DNA from: Erythrobacter sp.
GTDB taxonomy: Bacteria > Pseudomonadota > Alphaproteobacteria > Sphingomonadales > Sphingomonadaceae
Direction of reading: 5' to 3'
Assembly (NCBI GenBank): GCA_023653115.1
Contig: JAMNXO010000002.1
Span: forward strand, 1-64,000
DNA: 64,000 bases
This document shows, one piece after another, positions 1 through 8,562 of the stretch. Under the pieces are notes generated by a model, which saw only the letters and a list, made by a program, of their open reading frames with translations, was not told the origin of the DNA and did no database searches. Numbering within the stretch: the first letter of the stretch is position 1; each line of letters starts with the position of its first letter. Position numbers and translations under genes: made by a program.

Positions 1-464
1 ACGGCATCGAATTCGTCGCCGTGCAGCACCATCAGGCGGCGGCCATCGGCGGTGTCGTGGAAGGCAGCGCGGCGGATTTCGATCCCGCCGAAATTGAGGC
101 CGGTGAACTGGCGGAACATCTCGTCATGATTGCCCGGGATGTAGACCACCCGCGTGCCGCGCCGGGCGCGCTTCATGATGCGCCACACGATGTCGTTGTG
201 CGCGGCGGGCCAGTAGAACTTTTTCTTCAAGCGCCAGCCATCGATGATGTCGCCGACCAGATACATGGTCTCGCTATCGGTGGTGTCGAGGAAGTCGATC
301 AGCAGCTCGGCATTGCAGCCCTTGGTGCCCAAGTGGACGTCGCTGATCCAGATGGTGCGGAAGCTGCGCCGTTCGCCGCCCTCGGGCTCGGGCGTGCGCG
401 GCGTCGTCAGCCGAAAATTGGCAACATTGCCGCTGATCAGGTCAGACAGATCGGATCCGGTCAT
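1..464 (-). CDS. UDP-2,3-diacylglucosamine diphosphatase-like metallophosphoesterase (3' end outside window)
   Basis: Calcineurin-like metallophosphoesterase of the family usually annotated as UDP-2,3-diacylglucosamine diphosphatase (lipid A synthesis). The visible 154 residues carry the metal-binding motifs DVHLG (42-46), GDIIDGW (71-77) and GNHDE (111-115), then HGDEFD close to the window edge. The ATG at 464 gives the first in-frame start; an ATG two bases upstream runs into a stop. The C-terminal part lies outside the window. Many alphaproteobacteria use LpxI for this lipid A step, so the exact substrate here is uncertain; the enzyme family is clear. Confidence 0.85.
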   Translation of the reverse strand, partial: MTGSDLSDLISGNVANFRLTTPRTPEPEGGERRSFRTIWISDVHLGTKGCNAELLIDFLDTTDSETMYLVGDIIDGWRLKKKFYWPAAHNDIVWRIMKRARRGTRVVYIPGNHDEMFRQFTGLNFGGIEIRRAAFHDTADGRRLMVLHGDEFDA

Positions 465-668
465 GCATAATCCCTGAGTGTCATGTCTTGCTGAGGTCAC
501 CCCATGACAGGGAATTGTTACAAGCGTTGCGCAGACAAATGACGGTTTGGAGTCATTTTCCGTTAGTCCGGCGCGTGAAAAATGATTCAGCCGCGCGGTT
601 GTTGACCAGAATATGACTGATGCACGACAAATCAAGCATGGCCGAAGGGCGTTCGTCGGGCCGCTGGG

Positions 669-1298
669 TCAATCCATCGGGACAAACCCGGGCAGCGCCG
701 CGATCCGGGCAATCCACGCGAGGATATGCGGATACGCCCCCATGGTAAAACCGCCCTCCCCGGCGACATTGGTATAGGGAAACAGCACAAGATCAGCGAG
801 GCTCACCGCATCGCCGCAGAAGAAGGCGCGATCGGCGAGGTGCTGGTCCATCAGCGCGAGCGCGGCGCTGCCGGCAGTGCGCTTGGCCTCGATTTGCCCG
901 CGCTGTGCATCCGACAGATTGGCCTCGCCCACAAATCGCATCCAGAACCGCAAGGTCGCGACGTTGGGTTCGTGATTATATTGCTCGAAGAACATCCAGC
1001 GCAGCATATCGGCCTGCGCGAAACGGTCGGCCGGGATCAACGCCGAGCCATGCGCGAGATACCAGCAGGCGGCATTGCTCTCCGGCAGGAACTGCGCCCC
1101 TTCCCCCGCTCCGATCTGGAGCACCGGAATGCGGCCATTGGCATTCACGCGGGCGAGGAATTCCGGCGTGCGGGTCTCGCCCTGCATGATGTCATAGGCG
1201 CGCGCGTCCAGCGGGAGGCCGAGCAGCGCGGCGGTGAGCCTGATCTTGTAGCAGTTCCCGCTGCGGGGGTCTTCATGGAGGACCAGCGCCTCAGCCAC
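669..1298 (-). CDS. glutathione S-transferase family protein
   Basis: A 209-residue protein with an N-terminal thioredoxin-like half (EALVLHEDPRSGNCYKIRL at the start, NANGRIPVL around residue 60 as the cis-proline/glutathione-binding region) and an all-helical C-terminal half, the standard GST layout and length. I chose the GTG at 1298, whose bases overlap the stop codon of the upstream quinone reductase, because the protein aligns to the family from that point; a longer reading from 1352 would run far into the neighbour. The two genes therefore look translationally coupled. The substrate is unknown. Confidence 0.85.
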   Translation of the reverse strand: MAEALVLHEDPRSGNCYKIRLTAALLGLPLDARAYDIMQGETRTPEFLARVNANGRIPVLQIGAGEGAQFLPESNAACWYLAHGSALIPADRFAQADMLRWMFFEQYNHEPNVATLRFWMRFVGEANLSDAQRGQIEAKRTAGSAALALMDQHLADRAFFCGDAVSLADLVLFPYTNVAGEGGFTMGAYPHILAWIARIAALPGFVPMD

Positions 1299-2313
1299 CG
1301 GCAACCTCGAGCACGATCTTGCCGATATGCGCGCCCGCTTCCATCCGCGCATGGGCGGCGGCGGCGTCTGCGAGGGGGAAGGTCATGTCCATCACCGGCG
1401 ACAATTCGCCATCGGCAAACAGCGGCCAGGCATTGTTGGCGATCTCGTCAGCCAGCGCGGATTTGAAGCTGTCCGAGCGCGGGCGCAGGGTCGATCCGGT
1501 CAGCGTCAGCCGCCGCATCATCACCACCGCCATGTTGATGTCGGCCTTGGCCCCGCCCAGCACCGCGATGGTGACATGGCGGCCATCTTCGGCAAGGCAC
1601 TTGAGATTGCGCGCGACATAATCGCCCGACACCATATCGAGCACCACATGGGCGCCCTTGCCCCCCGTATGCGCCAGCACCGCCTCGACATAATCGGTCT
1701 CGCGGTAATTGATCGCGAGATCGGCGCCGATGCGGGTGGCGGCATCGCATTTCGCCTTGTCGCCGCAGGTCACGATCACCTGCATCCCGAACGCTTTCGC
1801 CAGCATGATCGCCATCGTCCCGATACCGCTGGTGCCGCCGTGGATCAGCACGCACTCGCCATCGCGGGCAAGGCCGCGCTCGAACAGGTTGTGCCACACA
1901 GTGAACAGGGTTTCGGGGAGCGCTGCGGCTTCTGCCAGCAGCATCCCCTCGGGCACGGGCAGACAGTGCTGCCAATGCGCCGCGCAATATTCGGCATAGC
2001 CCCCGCCCGGCGTGAGCGCGGCGACATATTGTCCGATCATCTCGCGCGGGACTTCGTTGCCGACCGCGACAACCTCGCCCGAGATTTCCAGCCCCAGCAG
2101 CGGCGAAGCGCCCGGTGGCGGCGGATAGGCGCCCGCGCGCTGGAGGCAGTCGGGGCGGTTGACCCCGGCATAGGCAACCCGGATCAGCACATCATCGGGG
2201 CGCAGGCGCGGGACAGGCACAGTCTCGAGCCGCAGCACATCCGGCCCGCCGGGTGCATCGAAGCCGATAGCCCGCATCGTTTCGGGCACATCTGCTCCGC
2301 TTGCTCCAACCAT
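1291..2313 (-). CDS. NAD(P)H quinone oxidoreductase, PIG3/zeta-crystallin type
   Basis: Medium-chain dehydrogenase/reductase of about 340 residues. The N-terminal GroES-like domain contains YAGVNRPDCLQRAG and PPPPGASPLLGLEISGEV. The nucleotide-binding domain contains HGGTSGIGTMAIMLAKAFG, the family's NADPH-binding loop. There is no cysteine cluster for structural zinc, so this is the zinc-free quinone reductase branch (TP53I3/PIG3-like), which reduces quinones with NADPH in the cytoplasm. The first ATG is at 2313; an alternative at 2277 (MRAIGF) fits the family start better. It overlaps the GST gene, suggesting a small redox/detoxification operon. Confidence 0.88.
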   Translation of the reverse strand: MVGASGADVPETMRAIGFDAPGGPDVLRLETVPVPRLRPDDVLIRVAYAGVNRPDCLQRAGAYPPPPGASPLLGLEISGEVVAVGNEVPREMIGQYVAALTPGGGYAEYCAAHWQHCLPVPEGMLLAEAAALPETLFTVWHNLFERGLARDGECVLIHGGTSGIGTMAIMLAKAFGMQVIVTCGDKAKCDAATRIGADLAINYRETDYVEAVLAHTGGKGAHVVLDMVSGDYVARNLKCLAEDGRHVTIAVLGGAKADINMAVVMMRRLTLTGSTLRPRSDSFKSALADEIANNAWPLFADGELSPVMDMTFPLADAAAAHARMEAGAHIGKIVLEVAGG

Positions 2314-2427
2314 CCCTCAAAACCCCCCTGAAATGCCTGCCTTAACCGGGCCGCCCCGCCAATCGCCGCGCAAATACCCGCCTTGCCGATTGACAGCAAG
2401 CCGCTTGGCTTGCGATGCTGCGCGGCA

Positions 2428-2631
2428 ATGGAAGAACCCGATCTCCCGAGACCGGAAGGGGACGCGGCGAGTCGCCTCGCAGCCGAGGATCTCGGCCCCT
2501 ATTCGCAGGCCGAGCTCGATATGCGCATCGCGCTGCTCGAAGCCGAGATCGCCCGCGTCAGCGCGCATCGCAACAAGGCCGCCGCCCACCGCGCCGCTGC
2601 CGACGCGCTGTTTGCGAAGGGTGGCGGGTGA
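2428..2631 (+). CDS. DUF1192 family small protein
   Basis: A 67-residue acidic protein with the DUF1192 pattern: an N-terminal Asp/Pro-rich stretch, then DLGPYSQAELDMRIALLEAEIARV, a short predicted coiled coil, and an alanine-rich end. The family is widespread and uncharacterised in alphaproteobacteria. The ATG at 2428 was chosen because the reading from further upstream is not conserved-looking. It sits divergent to the quinone reductase and upstream of clpA. No function can be assigned. Confidence 0.75.
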   Translation: MEEPDLPRPEGDAASRLAAEDLGPYSQAELDMRIALLEAEIARVSAHRNKAAAHRAAADALFAKGGG

Positions 2632-2762
2632 TGGCCGGGATTTTTCCTCCCGCGCACACGCAATCGGATTCGCAATTTCTGCGCAGCGTCCCATATAGTC
2701 CAACGCACCCTCTCGCCGCTCCTTCAACCCGAGCTCCTCTCCCCCTCTCGTAGAGACCTCTC

Positions 2763-5120
2763 ATGCCCAGCTTCGCACAGAACCTCGAACGGACCCTGCA
2801 CAACGCGCTCGGCAATGCCTCGGAGCGCAAGCACGAATATGCGACGCTGGAGCACCTGCTGCTGGCGCTGATCGATGACGAGGACGCCGCCGCCGTGATG
2901 GCCGCCTGCGGAGTCGACCTGGCCGAGCTGGGCGAGGTGGTAAAGCAGTATCTTGATCAGGAATATCAGTCGCTTAAGACTGAAGACGGCGCCGATCCGC
3001 AGCCGACCGCCGGCTTCCAGCGGGTGATCCAGCGCGCGATCCTGCACGTTCAGTCGAGCGGCAAGGACACCGTGACCGGCGCCAACGTGCTGGTCGCGCT
3101 GTTTTCCGAGCGCGATAGCTACGCGGTCTATTTCCTCCAGCAGCAGGACATGAGCCGGCTGGATGCGGTGAGCTATATCAGCCACGGCATCGGCAAGGGC
3201 GGGCGCCAGATCGAAAGCAAGACGCCGCAGGGCGCCGACAAGACCGACGAGCCGGCGCAGACCAAGGACAGCGGCAACAAGAAGGAAACCGCGCTCGACC
3301 AGTTCACCGTCAACCTCAACACCAAGGCCGAAAACGGCAAGATCGATCCGCTGATCGGTCGCGGGCCGGAGGTTGACCGGACGATCCAGATCCTGTGCCG
3401 CCGTTCCAAGAACAATCCGCTCTATGTCGGCGATCCCGGCGTCGGGAAGACCGCGATTGCCGAAGGGCTCGCGCGCAAGATCGTCGAAGGCGATGTGCCC
3501 GAAGTGCTGTCCGAAGCGGTGATCTACTCGCTCGACATGGGCGCGCTGCTGGCTGGCACGCGCTATCGCGGCGATTTCGAGGAACGCCTCAAGCAGGTTG
3601 TCACCGAACTCGAAGCCATGCCGCACGCGGTGCTGTTCATCGACGAGATCCACACCGTGATCGGTGCCGGCGCGACCAGCGGCGGGGCGATGGACGCCTC
3701 GAACCTCTTGAAGCCCGCGCTCTCCAGCGGCGCGATCCGCTGCATCGGTTCGACCACCTACAAGGAATTCCGCAACCACTTCGAAAAGGACCGCGCCCTG
3801 CTGCGCCGGTTCCAGAAGATCGACGTGAACGAGCCGACCATCGAGGACACGATCAAGATCCTCAAGGGTCTGCGGTCGGCCTTCGAAGATCACCACAAGG
3901 TGAAATACACCCCCGATGCGATCAAGACCGCGGTCGAACTCTCGGCGCGCTACATCAATGATCGCAAGCTGCCCGACAAGGCGATCGACGTAATCGACGA
4001 GGTTGGCGCGATGCAGATGCTGGTGCCGCCCAGCCGCCGCAAGAAGACCATCACCGCGCGCGAGATCGAACAGGTGATCGCGACGATGGCGCGCATCCCG
4101 GCGAAGTCGGTGAGCAAGGACGACAAGAAGGCGCTCGAAAACCTCGAACGCGATCTCAAGCACGTGGTGTTCGGCCAGGACGAGGCGATCAAGCGGCTTT
4201 CGACCGCGATGAAGCTGGCGCGTGCCGGCCTGCGCGATCCGGACAAGCCGATCGGCAGCTTCCTGTTCTCCGGCCCGACCGGCGTCGGCAAGACCGAAGT
4301 CGCACGCCAGCTCGCCAATATCATGGGCATCGAGCTGAAGCGGTTCGATATGTCCGAATATATGGAGCGCCACTCGGTCTCCCGCCTGATCGGCGCGCCT
4401 CCGGGCTATGTCGGCTATGATCAGGGCGGCTTGCTCACCGATGCGATCGACCAGAACCCGCATTGCGTGCTGCTGCTCGACGAGATCGAGAAAGCCCACC
4501 CAGATCTGTTCAACATCCTGCTGCAGGTGATGGATAATGGCCGCCTGACCGATCATCACGGCAAGACGGTCGATTTCCGCAATGTGGTGCTGATCATGAC
4601 GACCAATGCCGGCGCGGCCGACATGGCGCGTCAGGGCATCGGCTTTGGCGACGTGTCGAAGGAAGACGCGGGCGACGAGGCGGTGAAGAAGATGTTCACC
4701 CCCGAATTCCGCAACCGCTTGGATGCGATCGTGCCGTTCAGCTACCTCGGTCGCAGCACCGTGGCCCGTGTGGTCGACAAGTTCATCCTCGAGCTCGAAC
4801 TGCAGCTGGCCGAACAGAACGTCCACATCCAGTTCGACAGCGACGCCCGCGCGTGGCTGGCCGAAAAGGGTTATGACAAGCTCTATGGCGCCCGCCCGAT
4901 GAGCCGGTTGATCCAGGAAAAGATCAAGCAGCCGCTCGCTGAAGAGCTGTTGTTCGGCAAGCTGTCGGATGGCGGCGAAGTCCACGTCAGCATCAAGGAC
5001 AACAAGCCGAGCTTCGAGATGACCCCGGCCCCGCCCAAGGTGAAGGCCGTCAAGAAGAAGCCCGCAGCCAAGAAGAAGGCCCCGGCCAAAAAGCCCGCAC
5101 CCGAGGCTGACGAAGGCTGA
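2763..5120 (+). CDS. clpA: ATP-dependent Clp protease ATP-binding subunit ClpA
   Basis: The unfoldase that feeds substrates to ClpP. It has the N-terminal Clp repeat domain (about 1-145), a first AAA+ module with Walker A GDPGVGKTAIAEG and Walker B LFIDEIHT, and a second module with GPTGVGKTEVARQ and LLLDEIEKAHPD. The IGF tripeptide that docks ClpP is present in RQGIGFGD. At 785 residues it is slightly longer than E. coli ClpA (758) because of a C-terminal Lys/Pro/Ala-rich tail of roughly 30 residues. The adaptor gene clpS, often next door, is not in this window. A hairpin terminator follows. Confidence 0.97.
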   Translation: MPSFAQNLERTLHNALGNASERKHEYATLEHLLLALIDDEDAAAVMAACGVDLAELGEVVKQYLDQEYQSLKTEDGADPQPTAGFQRVIQRAILHVQSSGKDTVTGANVLVALFSERDSYAVYFLQQQDMSRLDAVSYISHGIGKGGRQIESKTPQGADKTDEPAQTKDSGNKKETALDQFTVNLNTKAENGKIDPLIGRGPEVDRTIQILCRRSKNNPLYVGDPGVGKTAIAEGLARKIVEGDVPEVLSEAVIYSLDMGALLAGTRYRGDFEERLKQVVTELEAMPHAVLFIDEIHTVIGAGATSGGAMDASNLLKPALSSGAIRCIGSTTYKEFRNHFEKDRALLRRFQKIDVNEPTIEDTIKILKGLRSAFEDHHKVKYTPDAIKTAVELSARYINDRKLPDKAIDVIDEVGAMQMLVPPSRRKKTITAREIEQVIATMARIPAKSVSKDDKKALENLERDLKHVVFGQDEAIKRLSTAMKLARAGLRDPDKPIGSFLFSGPTGVGKTEVARQLANIMGIELKRFDMSEYMERHSVSRLIGAPPGYVGYDQGGLLTDAIDQNPHCVLLLDEIEKAHPDLFNILLQVMDNGRLTDHHGKTVDFRNVVLIMTTNAGAADMARQGIGFGDVSKEDAGDEAVKKMFTPEFRNRLDAIVPFSYLGRSTVARVVDKFILELELQLAEQNVHIQFDSDARAWLAEKGYDKLYGARPMSRLIQEKIKQPLAEELLFGKLSDGGEVHVSIKDNKPSFEMTPAPPKVKAVKKKPAAKKKAPAKKPAPEADEG

Positions 5121-5140
5121 TTTCGGCAAATCATGATGAT

Positions 5141-5180
5141 CGGGCGCGGCCGGGGAAACCTGTCCGCGCCCGTTTCGTTT
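5141..5180 (+). terminator. probable intrinsic terminator of clpA
   Basis: Nine-base complementary arms (cgggcgcgg at 5141-5149 and ccgcgcccg at 5164-5172) are followed by the T-rich run tttcgttt. The hairpin lies 20 bases after the clpA stop and just before the next gene, so the exonuclease gene probably has its own promoter or relies on readthrough. Confidence 0.6.
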
Positions 5181-5188
5181 GAGCCTGT

Positions 5189-6196
5189 ATGAGCGCCCCC
5201 TTCTCCTGGATCCGGCCTGAGCCCTGGGGCATCCATGTCGTCCCCGCCGACATCTGGGTCGATCCCTCGCGGGCCGTTCCGCGCGCGCTGGTCACCCACG
5301 GCCACGCCGATCACGCCCGCGGCGGGCATGGCGCAACCATCGCCACGCCGGAAACGCTGGCGATCATGCAGCTGCGCTACAACACCAGCGCAGGCGCGGC
5401 GCCGGCGGCCTATGGCGAAAGCGTGAGCCTCGGCGGCGGGGTGACCGCGACCTTCCTGCCTGCCGGCCACGTGCTCGGCTCGGCGCAAATCCTGCTCGAA
5501 CACGCGGGCGAGCGCATGATCATCACCGGCGATTACAAACGCGCACCCGATCCCACCTGCGCGCCCTTCGCCGTCACCCCGTGCGACATCTTCATCACCG
5601 AGGCGACCTTCGGCCTGCCGGTCTTCACCCATCCGCCGATCAGTGATGAAATCAGCAAGCTATTGAAATCGCTAAAGGATAATCCCGAAAACTGTGTGCT
5701 GGTCGGCGCCTATGCGCTGGGCAAGGCACAGCGCGTGATCGCGGAACTGCGTGCGGCGGGACATCATGACACCATCTGGCTGCACGGCGCGATGGAGGCG
5801 ATGTGCCGGCTTTACGAGGAGCACGGTGTGGCGCTGGGCGATTGCAGGCTGGTGAGCGATGCGCCCTCAAAAGAGGCGATGCGCGGGTCTATCGTGATCG
5901 CGCCGCCCGCCGCGCTATCCGACCGCTGGAGCCGCCGTCTGCCGGATCCGATCACGGCGATGGCGAGCGGGTGGATGCAGGTGCGCGGACGGGCGCGCCA
6001 GCGCGGGGTCGAGCTGCCGCTGGTGATCTCCGACCATGCTGACTGGAACGCGCTGACCGCCACCATCCTCGAGGTGAACCCGCAAGAGACCTGGATCACC
6101 CACGGCCGCGAGGAGGCGCTGCTGCGCTGGTGCCAGCTCAACCAGCGCCGCGCCCGCGCGCTGGCGCTGGTTGGCTACGAGGACGAGGATGATTAG
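5189..6196 (+). CDS. ligase-associated DNA damage response exonuclease (MBL fold)
   Basis: Metallo-beta-lactamase/beta-CASP nuclease of 335 residues. The metal site motif THGHADHARGG is around residues 36-46; LPAGHVLGSAQI, ITGDYKR, ITEATFGLP and SDHADWNAL follow in the order typical of the family. Members are named for their linkage with an ATP-dependent DNA ligase, and that ligase lies 0.6 kb downstream on the same strand. The expected role is end processing in DNA repair. The Lhr-type helicase and PdeM phosphoesterase that often complete this cluster are not in the window. Confidence 0.88.
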   Translation: MSAPFSWIRPEPWGIHVVPADIWVDPSRAVPRALVTHGHADHARGGHGATIATPETLAIMQLRYNTSAGAAPAAYGESVSLGGGVTATFLPAGHVLGSAQILLEHAGERMIITGDYKRAPDPTCAPFAVTPCDIFITEATFGLPVFTHPPISDEISKLLKSLKDNPENCVLVGAYALGKAQRVIAELRAAGHHDTIWLHGAMEAMCRLYEEHGVALGDCRLVSDAPSKEAMRGSIVIAPPAALSDRWSRRLPDPITAMASGWMQVRGRARQRGVELPLVISDHADWNALTATILEVNPQETWITHGREEALLRWCQLNQRRARALALVGYEDEDD

Positions 6197-6211
6197 CGGG
6201 CGAGCGGTATT

Positions 6212-6345
6212 CCCCCTCCTCTTGAGAGGAGGGGAGCGAGACTTGCGAGCTTGCTCGCTAGTCGCAGCGGGGTGGTGCCTGCAGCACGCGCGACGCTCAC
6301 GCGCCGCGCCACCACCCCCAACCCCCTCCTCTCAAGAGGAGGGGG
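6212..6345. repeat. nested intergenic inverted repeat
   Basis: Two 23-base arms, 6212-6234 and 6323-6345, are perfect reverse complements of one another, and each arm is itself nearly palindromic (cccctcctct / agaggagggg). Inside them a second pair, ggggtggtg (6269-6277) and caccacccc (6310-6318), is also complementary. The whole can fold into a long stem. It lies between two convergent genes and looks like a dispersed palindromic element that may also stop transcription from both sides. Confidence 0.75.
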
Positions 6346-6356
6346 ACGCACCGGCC

Positions 6357-6668
6357 TTACTTGATCGCGGCCAGATCGACGCTGATCTTGCCCAGCAGCT
6401 CGTCGGTAATCAGGCCCTGCGAGAACGGCGCGAGCGACTTGAGGCTGATCGCCTTGAACTGGTCGTAGGCCGGATGCATGTCGATGCCGGGCAGGTGCTT
6501 GGTGACAACCGCCTTGGCGCGCTCGTCAGCCATCAACGCCTCGATCGGCGTGTCGACGGTGAAGGCTGCCATCGGAGCGGCAGGCGCATCGTTCTGGGCA
6601 ATCGCAGCGACAGGCGCGGTCATCGCGGCAACGGCGAGACCCAGGGCGGCAAGCGGGGCAAACTTCAT
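6357..6668 (-). CDS. small secreted protein of unknown function
   Basis: A 103-residue protein with a clear signal peptide (basic MKF start, Ala/Leu-rich core, likely cleavage after AIAQ near residue 25) and a mature part of about 78 residues containing DTPIEALMADERAKAVV, LPGIDMHPAYDQF and ISLKSLAPFSQGLI. It has no cysteines in the mature part. I do not recognise a characterised family; proteins of this look occur in sphingomonads. It is inserted on the opposite strand between the repair exonuclease and ligase genes, so it is unlikely to belong to that repair unit. Confidence 0.65.
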   Translation of the reverse strand: MKFAPLAALGLAVAAMTAPVAAIAQNDAPAAPMAAFTVDTPIEALMADERAKAVVTKHLPGIDMHPAYDQFKAISLKSLAPFSQGLITDELLGKISVDLAAIK

Positions 6669-6778
6669 ACAGGCGTATCCTTGATGGCGAGACGGAGCGG
6701 ACGGGCGTCCGTTTCGCCCTCTAGCGCAATCATATGGCTGCGCAATGAATGTGATGGCGGTCCGGGGGGCTTGGGCTG

Positions 6779-8377
6779 ATGGAGGAATTTGCCGCCCTGC
6801 TCGACGCGCTGGTCTACACCACCAGCCGCAACCGCAAGCTGGCGCTGATCGCGTCCTATCTGCGCGCCGCCCCCGATCCCGATCGCGGCTGGGCGCTGGC
6901 GGGGCTGACCGGCGGGCTCGATTTTCCGGCGGTCAAATCCTCCACCATCCGCAATCTGATGATGGAGCGGGTCGATCCGGTGCTGTGGACGCTGAGCCGC
7001 GATTTCGTCGGCGATACGGCCGAGACCGCAAGCCTGCTGTGGCCCGCGCCCGAGGATGCCGCCCCGCAGGACGATCTGCCGCTCGCCGACGTGGTGGCGC
7101 GGCTGGCGAGCCTCACCCGCGCCAGCGCGCCCAAGGAATTGCCGCTGTTGTTCGACCGGATGGATGCGCGCGGGCGCTATGCGCTGATCAAGCTGGCGAC
7201 CGGCGGAATGCGCGTCGGCGTATCGGCGCGGCTGGCCAAGACCGCCTTCGCACAAGCCTTCGATGTCGCGGTGGAGGAAGTCGAGGAATACTGGCACGCG
7301 CTCGCGCCGCCTTACACCGAACTGTTCGATTGGGCGGCGAAGGGCGGGCCTGCGCCCGATCTTGCCAATGTGCCGCGCTTCCGCCCCTTCATGCTCGCCC
7401 ACCCGCTCGAAGACGGCGAAGTCGATCTGGCCGACTATGCCGCCGAGTGGAAATGGGACGGAATCCGCGTGCAGCTGGCGCGGACTGGCGGGGTGACGCG
7501 GGTCTATTCGCGCTCGGGCGACGATATTTCGGCCACTTTCCCCGAATTGCTCGGCGCCTTGCCGATCGACGCGGTGCTCGATGGCGAGTTGCTGGTGCGC
7601 GGATCGGCCCAGGGCGGGGAAGCCGGGGGCGCGGCGAGTTTCAATGCGCTCCAGCAACGGCTCGGGCGCAAAACCGTCTCGGGCAAGATGCTGAAAGACT
7701 ATCCGGCCTTCGTGCGGCTGTATGATGTGCTGCTGCTGGATGGCACCGATTGGCGCGAACATCCGTGGAAGTTGCGCCGCGCAACTTTGGAAGGGCTGAT
7801 GCCGCGACTGCCGCAGACCCATTTCGACCTCTCCGCACTGGTCGAGGCCGAGGATTTCGCGCAGCTGGCCGCAATCCGCGACACCGCGCGTGACGAGGCG
7901 ATCGAGGGCCTGATGCTCAAGCACCGCACCAGCCCCTATGTCGCCGGGCGCAAGGTGGGCCACTGGTTCAAATGGAAACGCGATCCGCTGCTGATCGACT
8001 GCGTGCTGATGTATGCCCAGCGCGGCAGCGGCAAGCGTTCGAGCTTCTATTCGGACTACACCTTTGGCTGCTGGGACGGCGATCCCGATGCGGGCGCGGA
8101 GCTGCTGCCGGTAGGCAAGGCCTATTCGGGCTTCACCGACGCCGAATTGAAGATGATCGACAAATTCGTGCGCCAGAACACGCTCAATCGCTTCGGCCCG
8201 GTGCGCGAGGTGGTGCGCCAGCTGGTGTTCGAGGTGGCGTTCGATTCTGTCCACACAAGCAAACGCCACAAGAGCGGCCTCGCCATGCGCTTCCCCCGCA
8301 TCCACCGCATCCGCTGGGACAAGCCCGCGCACGAGGCGGATAGGATTGAGGGGTTGCGGGCGCTGGTGAAGGACTGA
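6779..8377 (+). CDS. ATP-dependent DNA ligase (LigC/ligase-associated type)
   Basis: A 532-residue ligase that seals nicks using ATP. The adenylated lysine lies in motif I, EWKWDGIRVQ (Lys about residue 225). Motif III VYSRSGDDIS, motif IV DGELLVRG and motif V IEGLMLKHRTSPY follow, with a C-terminal OB-fold. The N-terminal 200 residues form the extra DNA-binding domain of the larger bacterial ATP ligases. It pairs functionally with the MBL exonuclease upstream and is additional to the NAD-dependent LigA expected for replication. A dispersed repeat element follows directly after the stop. Confidence 0.92.
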   Translation: MEEFAALLDALVYTTSRNRKLALIASYLRAAPDPDRGWALAGLTGGLDFPAVKSSTIRNLMMERVDPVLWTLSRDFVGDTAETASLLWPAPEDAAPQDDLPLADVVARLASLTRASAPKELPLLFDRMDARGRYALIKLATGGMRVGVSARLAKTAFAQAFDVAVEEVEEYWHALAPPYTELFDWAAKGGPAPDLANVPRFRPFMLAHPLEDGEVDLADYAAEWKWDGIRVQLARTGGVTRVYSRSGDDISATFPELLGALPIDAVLDGELLVRGSAQGGEAGGAASFNALQQRLGRKTVSGKMLKDYPAFVRLYDVLLLDGTDWREHPWKLRRATLEGLMPRLPQTHFDLSALVEAEDFAQLAAIRDTARDEAIEGLMLKHRTSPYVAGRKVGHWFKWKRDPLLIDCVLMYAQRGSGKRSSFYSDYTFGCWDGDPDAGAELLPVGKAYSGFTDAELKMIDKFVRQNTLNRFGPVREVVRQLVFEVAFDSVHTSKRHKSGLAMRFPRIHRIRWDKPAHEADRIEGLRALVKD

Positions 8378-8384
8378 CCCCTAA

Positions 8385-8498
8385 CCTCGTCATTGCGAGG
8401 AGCCGTAGGCGACGAAGCAATCCATAACCTAACTTCGCCCGGTGCGGAACGGCTCGGCCATGGATTGCCGCGCGGCTTCGCCGCTCGCAATGACGAGG
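8385..8498. repeat. dispersed inverted-repeat element, copy 1
   Basis: The element opens with cctcgtcattgcgag and closes with the exact reverse complement ctcgcaatgacgagg. Inside are gaagcaatccat on the left and atggattgccgc on the right, again complementary. A second copy with the same ends is at 45462-45574. The arrangement resembles the short non-coding palindromic repeats scattered in sphingomonad genomes. The ten bases aaggactgac occur on both sides of this copy (8369-8378 and 8514-8523). Confidence 0.8.
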
Positions 8499-8562
8499 GC
8501 GTAGGCGTTGATAAAGGACTGACTGCGGCGTAACTCCCCCGCATATCCATCGGGAGAGACCA

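Noticed and set aside
2724-5129. An open frame of 801 codons on the strand opposite clpA
   Set aside because: It mirrors clpA over its whole length. Its His/Asp/Ala/Val-rich composition is what antisense reading of high-GC codons gives, and it shows no recognisable domain.
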